A DNA stretch of 64,000 bases from Tillus elongatus. Lineage: Eukaryota; Arthropoda; Insecta; Coleoptera; Cleridae. Numbering within the stretch: position 1 is the stretch's first letter; every line of letters starts with the position of its first letter. Of the stretch, positions 1 through 15,605 are shown piece by piece. The position numbers and the translations under genes are program-made. Below the pieces are notes generated by a model. That model ran no database searches. It was given only the letters and a program-made list of their open reading frames with translations, and was not told the DNA's origin. Location: the NCBI GenBank assembly GCA_964006375.1, contig OZ023262.1:54263366-54327365 (forward strand), in the 5' to 3' direction.

Positions 1-975
1 CCACTGCCTATATCCGAGGAGGGATATCAGTGGATATATATCGTTGAAGATACGGCTACTAAGTGGGTAGAGCTGTTCCCTCTACAAAAAGCAAGTGCTG
101 AAGAATGTGCAAAAGTGTTGGCCAATGAAGTATTCCTTAGGTATGGTGTGGCTCGCAGAATTATTTCTGACAACGGAGTCCAGTTTATATCTGCCGTTAT
201 GCAAAAGCTTTGCCATTGTCTAGGTATTAAGCAGAGCTTGACGCCAATTTATCACCCCGAAGCTAATATGGTGGAGCGGAAGAATCGTGATCTCAAGACG
301 TATTTGTCTATCCTCATAGGAAACGAAAGTCACCATGTTTGGCCTGGGAAATTACCCACAGTAAGATTCGTATTGAACTCCATGAAGTCACAATCCACGG
401 GGTACTCACCGGCATACCTCTCTTTTGCCAGAGAATTACGATCTCCAGACGAAGTCCATAACGACCTTCGTAAGGTCCTACAGGACGAAAACTTCGTTCC
501 CCAGATCACACCCTATTTAGATAAAATGGCGAGTGTCCTAGTTGAAGCTCGATCCGTTCATGAGAAGGAACAAGATCGACGAAAGACATATGCAGATGTT
601 CATCGTGGCCCGGATCCCATGTATCAAATTGGCGATAAGGTTTGGGTCATGACACATTTAAGAAGTCATGCCGGCCAAGGCCTGACCTCCAAGTTCTATC
701 CCAAGAGAGATGGTCCTTACCAAATTCGTAAGATCATCTCGGACACAACCTTCGAGGTGTCACCCATGGATTCCTTGGAAACTCCCCTTGGAAAATACCA
801 TGCGTCGCAACTGACCCCTTTTAAAGGAGAGTCACCTGGTAGTGCAGAAGAGGCAGCTCCTATGAGGCCCATCCGTCGCAGAGGAAGACCACGCAAGGAC
901 GTCAGCCTGACCATCCCAGAAATAAGTCCTGCTTCCTCGTCGAGCCGACTTCGAAAGCAGAGGGGGAGCCTGTAG
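1..975 (+). CDS. Ty3/gypsy-type integrase, C-terminal part (partial)
   Basis: The frame is open from base 1 to the TAG at 973-975, so the protein continues from outside the window. It reads as the catalytic core and C-terminus of a retroviral-type integrase: an acidic residue in IVEDTATKWVELFPL, then SDNGVQF (second Asp), then HPEANMVERKNRD (catalytic Glu), the D,D-35-E pattern. A basic C-terminal tail follows (RRRGRPRK). The region around YQIGDKVWV to HASQLTPF looks like the small SH3-like domain common downstream of Ty3/gypsy integrases. The enzyme would insert retrotransposon cDNA into the genome. No stop interrupts the visible part; whether the element is intact cannot be judged because gag, protease and RT lie outside. 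Confidence 0.85.
   Translation, partial: PLPISEEGYQWIYIVEDTATKWVELFPLQKASAEECAKVLANEVFLRYGVARRIISDNGVQFISAVMQKLCHCLGIKQSLTPIYHPEANMVERKNRDLKTYLSILIGNESHHVWPGKLPTVRFVLNSMKSQSTGYSPAYLSFARELRSPDEVHNDLRKVLQDENFVPQITPYLDKMASVLVEARSVHEKEQDRRKTYADVHRGPDPMYQIGDKVWVMTHLRSHAGQGLTSKFYPKRDGPYQIRKIISDTTFEVSPMDSLETPLGKYHASQLTPFKGESPGSAEEAAPMRPIRRRGRPRKDVSLTIPEISPASSSSRLRKQRGSL
952..968 (+). other. Polypurine tract of the gypsy-type element
   Basis: A purine-rich run ending AGAGGGGGAG overlaps the end of the integrase ORF and sits two bases before the predicted 3' LTR. This is the expected position of the plus-strand primer for reverse transcription. Confidence 0.55.
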
Positions 976-1203
976 CATGTCGCTTTGGTCAGCCCTAGCC
1001 CTGTCTGCCGCCGTTCAACAGCGTACACGTGTCAGGTGTTAAAGACGCATGACAAGTAGTCAGATAGCAGAGAGTGATATGTGACATTACCTTCTTACAA
1101 TTTTTCATTTAAGTTTTGCCTTTTAATTTGTTTCTATTTCAATCTAATAAATATTTTATTTAATGTAACCTGTGTAATAACTGATAGTAATCACAGTGTT
1201 ACA
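971..1203 (+). repeat. Predicted 3' LTR of the gypsy-type element
   Basis: The segment starts TGTAGC and ends GTTACA, so it has TG...CA ends with a short TGTA/TACA inversion. It contains an AATAAA signal near 1147 and begins just after the polypurine tract. Sequence following 1203 (CCCGAAAAAACTGG...) is recognisable as the interspersed repeat seen near 40507 and 51490, so this is where host repeat DNA resumes. The partner 5' LTR is outside the window, so boundaries are predicted rather than proven. Confidence 0.6.
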
Positions 1204-1276
1204 TCCCGAAAAAACTGGTTTTCTGGTCGACCTTATAGGTTAATAGCAAATTGATTCAAAATTTGAAGCATTTAAT

Positions 1277-1316
1277 GAAAAATCGCTACCATAACGCACT
1301 TGCTGCGTCCCGAATT
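1277..1316 (+). repeat. TA-cored repeat family, right-end hairpin fragment
   Basis: Matches the family right end: a GCTACCATAACGCACTTGCT-type sequence ending in TGCGTCC. ACGCA and TGCGT can pair in a small stem-loop. Only the end of a copy is present; the gypsy-type element is inserted beside it. Confidence 0.6.
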
Positions 1317-1369
1317 TCTTTTCTTACAAAGATGTATTATATTTCGATGGAAAATACAAAAATTCAATA

Positions 1370-2397
<1,028 letters not shown>

Positions 2398-3504
2398 TTA
2401 CTTTCTTTCACTTTCTCTATAGATTACATCGACTGCATCATATGCAGAACAAATGGAGCGTACATACATATGTTACATCTTTCCTCTTATAGACTTAGTC
2501 TATCAGGAGCCCTTATTGGACGAACAGACCTTGTACGCTCGTCTACTGGCTCTGTCTTGTCACTGTTGCGCACTATTTCAGGACTGGTATCAGTGTCACT
2601 TTGGCTACTGAAAGGGGTAGGGGCTGATCCTCCATGGTCTTGGACCTAGGAGACTTTGGTAGGATTTCAGAGGGAGTGAGTTCAGGTTGGAACTTATTTG
2701 ATGACTGTTCGAAGACAATTCTATTACGCTTGATAATATCACGGTATTCATTATGTATCATATACGAACGTGGTGAAGGGCAATGACAAATATTCTTTCC
2801 TAGTTTCCAGACAAAAGGATACACGCATGTTTCCTATAGATTAGATAGACTGCATCATATGCAGAACAGATGGAGCCTACATACATATATTAAACATTAT
2901 CAAGCTTTTTATATGTTTTGAGACTTTTTAAGCCGTTTTACCGAAAAAAAATTCAAAATATTTGTGAACCATATTCCGCTCCCACACATTCAACCTCTGA
3001 TTTAATTTCAACACAGAATACCATATGTTTGATGAAATTAAAAGTTTTCTAATAGATAAACCCTAAAACGTTATGTTACTCGAGTTTTAACGAAAAAATG
3101 TCAATTTTCACCAAATCACCTCCTATTTACCCCTACTTTTTAAAGGGAGTTTACCCCAAAAGAATCGGAACCGTTCGTTTGTCGAGTGCTAACTGTATAC
3201 CAAATTTGGAGACGATATCTCAATTCATTCTGAAGTTATCGTGGTTAGAAAGAGACAGACATACAGACCGACAGCTAAAAAAAAATTTTCGTTCCCAAGT
3301 CATGTTTTCTATATGTTTTGATACTTTTTACACGTGACGATGTGGAAGTAATTTAGAAAAATAGACCGCATCGTATTATAGCCGTTACCAAAATTTCAAA
3401 TTAATGTCTCATCTATTTCCCTATAAACCTATAACGAACCAGTTGAATAAATCATCCTGTATAAGTCCACGACAGAAGTAAAAACTTTGTGTGTTTTGTT
3501 TTAG
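2398..3504. other. Intronic/unassigned sequence upstream of gene A exons
   Basis: No gene recognised. A short direct repeat is visible: GATTACATCGACTGCATCAT near 2423 and a close variant near 2839, each followed by GCAGAACA and TGGAGC. Presumably intron of gene A, since the next coding exon begins at 3505 in mid-protein. Confidence 0.4.
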
Positions 3505-5646
3505 GTATTTGTTGTTATATTTTGGATATTTTTGTTAACTGGCCTTACTGCATGCGTTTATGCTGGTTTTGACTTAAATATAAATAAAGACAGATTACCA
3601 AATTCTATATTTATTGCCCTCTCAAGACCATTATGGGCTCTTGGCATTTGCTTGCTGGTTATTGCTTGTATTTTGGGATATGGAGGTAAATATGTCATGT
3701 TCGATTTTCATTCTATATATGAGTATTTTTAATTATTATCTAAGTTGCTTTTAGTGAATTTTCGTAGAAAAAAATCACTAATGGGGAGATCCCGACTTTT
3801 GAATTTTGAAAAAAGTTTTGCAAATGAGCGTGAACTAGGACCCCTAGAACCCATATTCGGGGTCAGTTTTAATTTTTGTATATATCACACCGATAACTCA
3901 AAAAAGAATGAGTAGATTTTGATAAAATTTGGCACGTACCTTCCTTTTGTAAATGGCTTGGATAAGTTCGTTAGTTAGGAAAATCAAACGAGGTTTTCCG
4001 GGAAAATTTTGAGTTTTCATTCGAAAAAAAATTATCTCAAAAAATAATGGGCCGATTTTGTTAAAATTTGGCATGTTCCTTCCTTTTGTAAATAGCTTGG
4101 ATAAGTTCGTTAATAAGAAAAATCTGACGAGGTTTTCTGGGAAGAGTTTGAGTTTTTATTCGAAAAACATTTTTATCTTAAAAAATAAAGAAGATATGAT
4201 AACCAAATTTGGTAGGTAGGTTTGCGATATAAAAAGTAAACTACAAACTAAAATTTACATTTCTATGTTACAATAAAAAAAGTTATAATAAAATATTTTG
4301 TGCCGGATCATTTCTATGAAAATTCACTACCATAACGCACTTGCTGCGTCCAGGCTTTTTTATACTTTCTAATATTGTGTGTGTTTTTATTTCTTTAACG
4401 TCGGTCTATTTCCGCGACTATGGCCAATGACCGACGCCAGGGAGCAGTTTAACCTCACTATCCTGAAAATTTTGCTGAAGCCCTGCCTTTATGTAAGGAG
4501 GGTAGGGACCTTTAACCTACCCAACATCGTATGGACACGACGAAAGGCGGAACGTGCAGACACTCAGCTCGCTTAAATACAATGCCACAACTTCGGTTTA
4601 TGTTAATTTTACATTATGTACTGAAAAATTTAAAGAGGAACTCTGGGAACGTACCCAGTACCCAGTTGATGGTTTAGTGACGTATAATATTTAGATAATT
4701 TTCGTGAAAAAAATTAATTAACGAGGAGACGGCAACTTTTGAATTTAGAAAATATTTCTTCAAATGAGTGCAAACTAGGGCCCCTAGAATCCATATGCGG
4801 CGTTAGTTTCAGTTCTTATCTGTTTACATATATACAGGGTGACGCGTTTCTACGTTAAAGCTCAATATATTCGGTATTATACAAGATACAGGAAAAACTT
4901 GTATGCGTTAATTATAGGGTGTCTTGAGCTGCATCTTATAAAATAATTTTTAAAGTCACAGAGTGGCCCATAAGTTGTTGGTGATACAATTTTTTTCGAA
5001 CATACTTTATAATATTGCATTTTTGCATTTTTTTTTTATCGAAATATAATGCATGTTTGTAGGAAATAATTCAAGACGCAGTAAGTGCGTCTTGCTATGG
5101 AATTTTTATTAAATGGATCAAATTTCAAGAACTCAATTTGCTATAATATATCTAAGGTTCGTTGTCTAAGAAATCAGTTTTCTCCGAAATATTTTAGATT
5201 TATTTTTTCAAGATTTGTGTACATTTTCAACCAATAAATTTATTTTGATAGAATACGGTACATTTTTTGTACTAGATAGGTTATACCGGTAACAAAATTT
5301 GATTCCTGCTTTCATTTAAAAAGACATATTTGCTGTTAAAAACATTTTCACCAAAATTCACTTCCACAACGCCCTTGCTGCGTCCAGACTTTTTCGTATA
5401 ACATAAATATATAACCTTTGGTATGTACTTTACTTTTTATACCGTGAACCTCTGTAACAAATTTGGTTACTACAGCTTTGTTGTTTCAAGAGATATATTT
5501 TTTTTCAAAAGAGAAAGACAAAATTTGCCGGAAAACCTGGTCCGATTTTCGTAGCTAACAATCCAAGCCAGTCACAAAAGGAGGGTCTCTGCCGAATTTC
5601 ATCAAAATCAGCGAATTATTTTTTGAATTATCACACAGACACACAC

Positions 5647-5724
<78 letters not shown>

Positions 5725-8700
5725 TACACAAAAATTGAAAATGACCCCGGATATGGGTTCTAGGGTTCCTAATTCGCGCTCATTTGAAGAAATGTTTTTA
5801 AAATTCAAAAGTTTTTATCAAAAAATTCCTGAGAAGAAAGAGAACCTATATTATTGTTAGCTTTTTTTCCTAAAGTAAATTTTATATTTGCATAAAAGTT
5901 GTTAATAAAATCTAAAAGCACAGTTAATTATGTAGGGCTGCGTTAAAAACATGTTAGAATATCACATACAACATTAAAAGACACGAAATAATAAATATTT
6001 TTAATAAAAAATAAATTCATTTAATGGTCAAATTCATATGCATAGTGAAGGCCTCTATGGGTAGTCCGTTGTCTCCTTTATTAGCCAACATATACTGATA
6101 TGATAACAGTATAGACCAAAATTTTTAACACTTTTAAAATGAACAAAACATTTTAAAAGCTTTAGCACATTTTTTAGTTGTGTTTTATCGAAAAATTATC
6201 TGTTTAAACTTTTTTTTTCAGTTTGAAGCAATATTTCGAATCCATTTGTGCTGAATTTTTTCAAGCCATTATGCTTATGCCTCGTTTGCGAAAAATTACA
6301 ATCATTTAAGTGAATTCGAAAAGGGGCACATTGTTAGTATCTGGGAAGCTGGTTTTTCAATCAGACAAATATCAGATCACATAGGACGCAGTGTGTTAAC
6401 AGGGTTACAGTGTTGGTCCAGGTGGTCTAAAGAAGAATAACGGCCGTCATGGATCCGGACGACCTCGAGCACCTTCAGCACGGGACCATCGTCATTTGAG
6501 GATGATGACTTTACAAGACAAAGTTTTCACAACACGGTGGTTTGTAAATGCTTGGTTGGTAGTTTTACAACAAAGAATCTCTATGGCAACGATATGTCGC
6601 AGAATACGCGCTCTTGAGCTTCGTTCCTATAGACTATTTTTAGGTCGTCCACTAACAGCTCGACATCGTGCTGCTGGGCTTGAGTGGTGTAACGGCAGAT
6701 CAAATTGGGCGTGTGAATAGAATCGTGTTGTGTTTTCTGACGCGTCCAGATTTTGTCTTTGTGTCCATGATGGACGATTACGTGGAGAACGCAGAAATTT
6801 AGAATTTGCTGTGAAACGGCACACCACCCTTAGACGTGGAGGTATGGGGTGCGATAGCATACGATGGCAGGTCACCTCTAGGTTTTATTGGCAAAAATTA
6901 TTTGAATGCAAATGATTACATACGAAACGTACTGCAGCATATTGCACGGCCAACGAGGGTTGATTCAATAACTTTTCTAACAAGACAACGCGAGTCCTTA
7001 TGCATCAAGGGTCACTACAAGGTGACCCCGCTTCCATGGCCTTCTCGCACCCCAAGACTTGTCACTAATCGATCATGTGTAGAACATGATGGGTAATCGA
7101 CTGTGTAATTTACTCCTACCACCAAATAACCCAGTTACTTTTGTCACCGAATTCAAGAAGCCTGGGATAACATTCTTCAGAATACCGTATTTTCAAGCAT
7201 GCCTTGAAGAGTTATCAAATGTATAAGGAAACGCCGCGCACCCACTCATTATTAAATAAGTTTGTTATTTTCTGAGCTAATTTACTTTTTTTATTTTTAG
7301 GTCCGATAAATGAATTTTTATCCATTCCAGTTTTCCAATTTATATCCAAATTATCTTACAGCATGTATTTGACACATTATGCAATTTTAGAAGTCAAATT
7401 GGCCTCATCAAGGACTGTTATGCATTTTTCAAATTCAGAAATTGTAAGTTAGATCACTTTCTATGCTCTATGATATAATACTGACATCAAAAATTTACCT
7501 GGTCACACATGGTCAAGGATATTAAAATAAATGTTCGAGCTGACCTAATAGGTGGTAGTGAACTTTTCCTTTACGTTAAAGGATTTTTTACGCCCGAGGA
7601 GGTACCACCCCTAACATCAAGGGGCCGGTGAAGTCCCAACGGACGTTTCCGGTTCTGGTGTATGAGTCGGTTTCCCTTATAAACAAAAATGATGATGGCT
7701 CCTCCTTGTACAATAGATACCAGAGATAAAATACCCCTCCATTCGGATCTCCGGGAGGAGTGTGTATGCGGCGCCGGCATCAAAATTTAACATATACTTC
7801 TCGAATATATGTGGCGTAAATTCTATCCTGAACTCAGTCCACTATTTCCCCAGGCTAATAGGCCCCAACTCCTCTTCCTCACCGAAACCCAAATCAGTGC
7901 CAAAACAGCCACTAATCACCTTAATTTTCCGGGGTATGAGCTCTTTACTTCCTTTAGATTGCATGGAGGTATGCACGCATACGTCCGTAGAATTCTACCT
8001 TGCACCAGTCTCCCCAATTTAGAAGATAGAAGAAAAGACATACTTTGGATGAAACTCTCTCTCAAGGCTGAAACTAAATTCATCTGTTGCATTTACCGGT
8101 CACCTTCTGACAACAACTTTCTCCAGCTCTGCAATTACCTTTCTAAAGAAACCAACCATCTGATTTCTGAATATCCTTTCTCCGAGGTCACTATTCTTGG
8201 TGACTTCAATGTCCATAATAAAGAATTGCTAGGATCTTCAAAAACCGATCCACAAGGGAGAACAGCGGAGGCCTTTGCAGTCTTTAGCCCCATATTAGCA
8301 ACCTACTTACTTTCCTCGCTTTCCAACAGACAGCTCAATTTCTTTGGATAACCTTCTTACTACAAAACCTGAATGCTATAAGACATCAGTCACCGCCCCC
8401 CCCCCCTCCTGGGTCACTCAGACCACGACATGGTCACTGCTTCTGGTGCAATGCAACCCGAGGTCACACAGTCATCACACCCACGTATCGTTTGGCACTA
8501 CAGCTCCGCGAACTGGGACGAAATGCAGGATTACGTTTCCTCATTTCCATGAGCGTTTGTCTGCTTCTCTCATCCTGACCCCTCTAATATCTCACCGAAA
8601 TTATCCAAGCTGGCATGGAATTATTTATTTCACGTACACAGAAAATCTCTTTAGCCTCTCAGAAGCTCTGGTTCTCTAAATCCTGTGACAAGGCCAGCCT

Positions 8701-10594
8701 TGAAATGATCAAAGCTCACAAAACGCTTCTACATAATCCCAGTCAAGAAAACCGTCAAGCATTTAACGACGCAAAAAACCGCTATGTCCGCATTCTTTCT
8801 GAGGCAAAAGACTCGTTTAATAACCACATCAAAAACAAAGTATATAAACACCGTATTACTAAAATTTCTTGAAAAACACAGTCTAATCCACGACAGGCTG
8901 TATGGATTCCGTCAGCGCAGATCAACTGCCGACCTCCTTTCCTCCCTTCACTCAAATATACAATTTTCTAAGCCTGTTTCTTTAGCCCAATTAGATAAGG
9001 ATCGCAGATTCATGGAGGGTTTTGTCTCTGTGGATCTCCAGAAAATATTAGACTGAGGAAGTTGAAATCTTGTACAATTCAATTTCACCAAATCTCAGTC
9101 TTACTTTCTATCTATCTATCCAGAACTAGCAAGTTGCCTCTTTCCTCCTTGTCGACACCAACGGTACAAGAGCATTTAGGCTGTGAGCCCTCGTGGTGTG
9201 CTGTAAAAAAATATTTTGTGGTTCCTGAAATATGTTTCGTGTAAATTCCAAGCTGGACAGTATATGTTTGTGTTTCGATGACGATGGTAGTTGACGCAAC
9301 AAAATGTAATAAAAAAATTAATAAAAACTTCACAGCCCCATTGTACCAAGAGTTTTTAACATTTTTGTATTTTTAACAGATTTCAGAAAAGGAGTAGGTT
9401 TTTTTTCGTCTGTACATATTTTTTTTCTATATGTTCAACGAGATTTACGTCAATTGTGGACCAATTTAAAAAATATGTGTTTGTTCGAAAGGGTATATTC
9501 CTGAGGTGATCCCATTGTCACCAAATCAGGATCTGATGATGGCATCTCAGGGAAATCGAGGAAATCCTCAATAAGTATTTTTGTATGTATGTTCGCCGAT
9601 ATTTTCGTCGATTGTGAATTAAATATTCTTTTTGTTTGAAAGGGTATACTGTTGAGGTGGTCCCTTTTTTTAAAGTCAGGATCTAATGATGGGTTCTTAG
9701 GGAAATCGAGCGAAATCCCCTTATAATCAATGGAACTTAAAGTTCTATTGTAATACGGCACTCTGATTATATTATAGCAGTTTTCTAATACCGTACTCAA
9801 TACGTACGTATATTTAATAATTACACCAAAAATGGAAAAATAAACAAACCTAAAAAAATAATTGAACTGTCTTCAAAGTAGGCCCTAAAAAGCGAAAAAT
9901 AACTGGAAAACAGGTTTATTTCAAAAGACAGAAATTAATTAAAATGTAATACTTTTACATGCACTACCTACTTATCTGTTTCCTAAGCCAATTAAGTAGT
10001 AAGTAGATAAGCTAGGTCCAATAAAGTAACATCGCAAGTTTCTCCGCGCACACGACGTGGCCGTGGGTTGGATCATTAACAAGACGTTAATATCGCTAAG
10101 TATTATTGTATTCCGGGCTTGGCAGCGACTTCAAACAGATAAGTAGGTAGCGCATATAATACTATTTCATTTGAATTAATTTTTGTCGTTTGAGTTTACC
10201 CTGCAAATCTAGTTATTTGTCGCTTTCTAATGCCTATTTTGAAGTCAGTTTAATTTTTTAAGTGTTTATTCCCTATCGTATTTAATACTTTTTGGTCGCT
10301 ACTCTATCATATTGTCTTTTTAATCAGATAAAAAATAAAAATAATGCAATGCTTTTCATTTTAGCTATTCCTCTACTGGGGTTATTTTTTTGAAACAATA
10401 TTGTTTTCACTTGCTCTCTGTTTACTGTTTGAATCTCCAATGAAAACTATTGAAAAAATACTGTTCGGTAAGTTTTTAACGATTTATTTTTTAGAATGCG
10501 TTTTCAATGTTAGCGCAAAATGCTATTTTGACTTAATGCTAAATCTTTCTGTTTTTCAGGTGGGGCAATGACAAAACCTAAGCCAACCATCTAG
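3505..10594 (+). CDS. nrf-6-like acyltransferase, last four coding exons (gene A)
   Basis: Coding exons are 3505-3685, 7301-7443, 10365-10467 and 10560-10594, ending at TAG 10592-10594. Each internal boundary has AG/GT (TTTTAG before 3505, GTAAAT after 3685, TTTTTAG before 7301, GTAAGT after 7443, TTTTAG before 10365, GTAAGT after 10467, TTTCAG before 10560), and phases 1, 0 and 1 join without a stop. The encoded segment is very hydrophobic, with likely membrane spans VFVVIFWIFLLTGLTACVYAG, LGICLLVIACILGYGG and YWGYFFETILFSLALCLLF. It shows the family pattern of a GYGGPINEFLSIP loop followed by LSYSMYLTHYAILEVK. This is the C-terminal end of the acyltransferase-3 domain of NRF-6/NDG-4-type proteins, multi-pass membrane proteins whose substrate in insects is generally undefined. 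Upstream exons are outside the window. The introns are packed with transposon relics. It probably arose by tandem duplication with gene B. Confidence 0.85.
3748..4355 (+). repeat. TA-cored repeat family copy (forward, without TA core)
   Basis: Begins with the left hairpin (TTTTAGTGAATTTTCG ... AAATCACTAA) followed by GGGGAGATCCCGACTTTTGA, and ends with the right hairpin CACTACCATAACGCACTTGC. The body contains two tandem ~110-bp units, each with GCCGATTTTG/AATTTGGCA and TTTTCGGGAAAA-like text. It lies in intron 1 of the visible part of gene A. Confidence 0.7.
4390..4680 (-). repeat. tRNA-derived SINE copy (reverse, head decayed)
   Basis: Reverse-complement relative of the SINE at 41719-42118. 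Shared blocks are GACTATGGCCAATGACCGAC, CCAACATCGTATGGACACG and CAATGCCACAACTTCGGTT. The tRNA-like head should lie at the right edge, where a weak B-box relic (GGGTACGTTCCCAG on the minus strand) is seen. Non-coding. Confidence 0.6.
4690..5390 (+). repeat. TA-cored repeat family copy (forward, with CAGGGTGACGC module)
   Basis: The left end (GAGGAGACGGCAACTTTTGA) is followed by a nested module that starts ATACAGGGTGACGCGTTTCT near 4841 and runs to about 5110, then by a right end containing CCTTGCTGCGTCC. The same module recurs near 59850 (forward) and in reverse near 1370-1540 and 51600-51835, always inside this family. Confidence 0.6.
5395..5820 (-). repeat. TA-cored repeat family copy (reverse) with (TA)n core
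   Basis: The (TA)n tract lies at 5650-5720. To its right the minus strand shows the typical CCGGGGTCATTTTCAATTTT-like block and the GCGCTCATTTGAAGAAAT motif. Located in the intron between gene A exons. Confidence 0.6.
6290..7270 (+). pseudogene. Tc1/mariner-type transposase relic
   Basis: Broken pieces in all three plus frames read as a Tc1-like transposase: an N-terminal helix-turn-helix fragment (GHIVSIWEAGFSIRQISDHI, about 6318-6380), a catalytic-region fragment (VVFSDASRFCLCVHDGR, about 6727-6777), then GAIAYDGRSPLGFIGKNYLN (about 6848-6907) and a C-terminal piece (FQACLEELSNV, about 7193-7225). Family members usually have FSDESRF in the second block; here Glu is replaced by Ala. Multiple frameshifts and stops make it inactive. 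It sits just left of gene A exon 7301-7443. Confidence 0.75.
7580..9057 (+). pseudogene. Non-LTR retrotransposon relic: endonuclease and RT pieces
   Basis: Fragments in shifting plus frames. About 7790-8350 encodes an apurinic-type endonuclease: LLFLTETQIS (catalytic Glu), GGMHAYVRR, ICCIYRSPSDNN and VTILGDFNVHNKELL (the GDFNVHN motif). Another stretch (8615-8875) resembles the linker before reverse transcriptase. About 8850-8960 gives KHSLIHDRLYGFRQRRSTADLL, an RT motif. The conserved YADD region is missing. Frameshifts occur around 7840, 8350 and 8870. The clade cannot be set from these pieces. Confidence 0.75.
9422..9750. repeat. Two tandem copies of a ~165-bp minisatellite-like unit
   Basis: Two adjacent units share TATGTTC[A/G][A/C]CGA, then GAAAGGGTATA, then GAGGTG(A/G)TCCC, then TCAGGATCTGATGATGG and GGGAAATCGAG. 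They are about 80% alike by eye. An ORF on the minus strand reads through both but has no recognisable domain, so I treat it as a chance frame. Confidence 0.6.
9805..10300. mobile_element. Foldback/MITE-like element with ~170-bp inverted arms
   Basis: The left arm (about 9805-9995, ending ACTACCTACTTATCTGTTT) is the diverged reverse complement of the right arm (about 10128-10300, beginning AAACAGATAAGTAGGTAG). Shared blocks include AAAGCGA(A/C)AAATAACT and AGACAGAAATTAATT-like text. The spacer of about 130 bp has no coding capacity. It ends some 65 bp before a gene A exon at 10365. Confidence 0.55.
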
Positions 10595-11098
10595 CAAGAT
10601 GTGCCATAGAAATGTTTGGCGATATATTGTTCCTCTGATATATTGTATATAGTGTAAATAATTATCTAGAGTGTGTCCGGGTTTTGCTGCTTTTCTGGGG
10701 TATTTCGGTTATAGGTAGAGACATAAGGTTTCGGTTTTCACAATACTGTTCTAATTTTTTGTGAAACTACGATTTTGAAATCAAAACTGACATGTTACTT
10801 TTTGTTTCCTAGTCAGAGGGCGATTTTAAAAATTTACTTTTTTGGGTACCCCCTGTATCTCCTTTATGTGATAAGATAATAAAATTGTAAAAACTGTTTA
10901 TGATAGATTTTTGTACGTAGAACTAAACGATGGAAATATTTTTTATAGGGCACAGATTTTATGATACAAACCAAACATATGTTTTTTTAAATGGAACTCA
11001 CTGTATATTTTTATGTCATTGCATCCAGCATATTGATAGCTTTTTAAATATATATGATTATATAGCAATAGTAATAGTAGTATTTATTTATCTGTACC
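10595..11098 (+). other. Gene A 3' UTR and flank
   Basis: Follows the gene A stop. An AATAAA is present at 10878-10883, the first good polyadenylation signal downstream. The stretch GGGTACCCCCTGTATCTCC near 10846 resembles the end of a small DNA transposon, so part of this may be repeat. No ORF of note. Confidence 0.35.
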
Positions 11099-11106
11099 AT
11101 GTGCTG

Positions 11107-13250
<2,144 letters not shown>

Positions 13251-13518
13251 ATGTGCTGTGCAAATAAGATATATAAATATATTTATTCATTTATGTACAA
13301 TTTAAATACCGCAAAGTGGGGTGGCATTGATAAATTTTATAATTAATTTCTAATTTATAAAAAACAATTACACAGCATACTTAAAAAAGTACAAAACCAT
13401 GTCAAATGGGTATCCAAATCCATACAGCATATCAATTTTAACAATTTTATTAAAGTGCGACTAAACAAACAAAAAGGAATATTATCATATCAGCGAGGCT
13501 GTCTGACGTCACCAAAAC

Positions 13519-14068
13519 TTATGGAAGGCTGTCGAGGTCTTCAGTCGGATTGTCTTTCAGAATTTGGTTCCTGACGACCTGCATCAGGAGGGAATTGTGT
13601 CCTAGGTTTATCTGCAATATGATCAACAAGACAGTCCCAAGTTGTTTTGAAGCGCTTTCAAGGAAATTTAAGAGATCTGTACTGAGGAGGGAGTTACGCA
13701 TGGCCTACTCAAAGAAAGAGGAGGTCGACCTTAGGATGAAGATAGTGCACGATGTGCTAGCAGGTAGGTTGTGCATGCTTGAGTACTACACTTTAATGAG
13801 AATTAATCATGAACATTTATTATCTTTCCAATTTTATAAGAGAAATTCACTCAATCGAAAGATTGCCCATTTACAAAGGACGAGAGAGGATTCTTCACAC
13901 CCTAGAACTTTAAAGTTCAGCAATAATGTATTTCATGAAATATTAAAAAATCTGTCATCTTTCAATCAATTCGACACCTCTCACGTCAGCCTGTTGAGGC
14001 AGGGAGTATATTGTCTCACCTGTGGGGATCCCCAATGTAACCCCAAGCAACATTTAAAGTCAAATTGA
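13519..14068 (+). pseudogene. Penelope-like element 1, N-terminal protein fragment
   Basis: The plus-strand frame 13550-14068 has IWFLTTCIRRELCPRFI, a basic helical stretch (FKRSVLRRELRMAYSKKEE), then IAHLQR and a block HEILKNLSSFNQFDTSHVSL followed by LLRQGVY. This order resembles the N-terminal region of Penelope-like reverse transcriptases (a FL..C....l.P.F motif, later NLSs.....LL..G). No RT core follows; the next recognisable piece is the GIY-YIG domain at 16822. Assignment is by pattern only. Confidence 0.5.
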
Positions 14069-14852
14069 CGTAAAATCGCCCTACCAATAGGTCGGCGACC
14101 AAATCACCACAGGTCATTTTCAAGTAAAATTTAAGTGTATATTACCAATGTGGGGAATAAAGTCAAAGTAATATGGAAGTCGATAATAGGTCCAGCAAGA
14201 CGTTTCGACCAAGGCGTTTTAGTTATATTTAGAGCATTTTCATTCAACATTGGGCCAATGGACGTAATATATTGGTAAATATGTGCTACGCTTTACTTGA
14301 ATCTGACATCTAGGCGCCGAGTGCCGTGACGTTCTTAACAACGAACTACGCATGTGACATTATCCGGTTCTGCAGGATCTGTGGTTATGTGTGTATAAAC
14401 AAACAGTAGAGTAGTAGATATATTGTCCATCTTTGTCAAAAAATGACAGCTTGAATGATCAAAGAACTTACTTCAAATATTTGCAACAATGATAAAGGTG
14501 ATTCGCACTGTATAAAGACAAAACCCACTGCGGTTATGTTTTTTCTGTTAACATGATGATAATACTTCGATAAAATTCGAGCGCCCGTATAAAAGATAAA
14601 ATTAGTGAAAATAAAAAATTATTCAAAATTCTTGAAATTCTGATTTTGGAGGATTGGTGATGTAAACAACACAAAACTATCTTGTCGTCATGGTATACAA
14701 TCATTATTTAATGTTTTTATCGAACTAAAATTTGATTACACTATATTTAACAAAAAATTATTTTTCATTTTCTAATACAATCAAGATGGATACCGCAAAA
14801 TTTAATATGGCTGCCCTTCTAACATTATTGACCTGAAAGTTAATTTTACCCT
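14069..14852. other. Unassigned sequence, Penelope element 1 interval
   Basis: No recognisable protein in any frame and no clear repeat. It may be the decayed middle of Penelope-like element 1, or unrelated flank. Confidence 0.3.

Positions 14853-15605
<753 letters not shown>

Noticed and set aside
7571..7783. Minus-strand ORF upstream of the LINE relic
   Set aside because: No family resemblance and it overlaps the plus-strand relic.
9450..9800. 116-residue minus-strand ORF
   Set aside because: It runs through two minisatellite-like units and has no domain.
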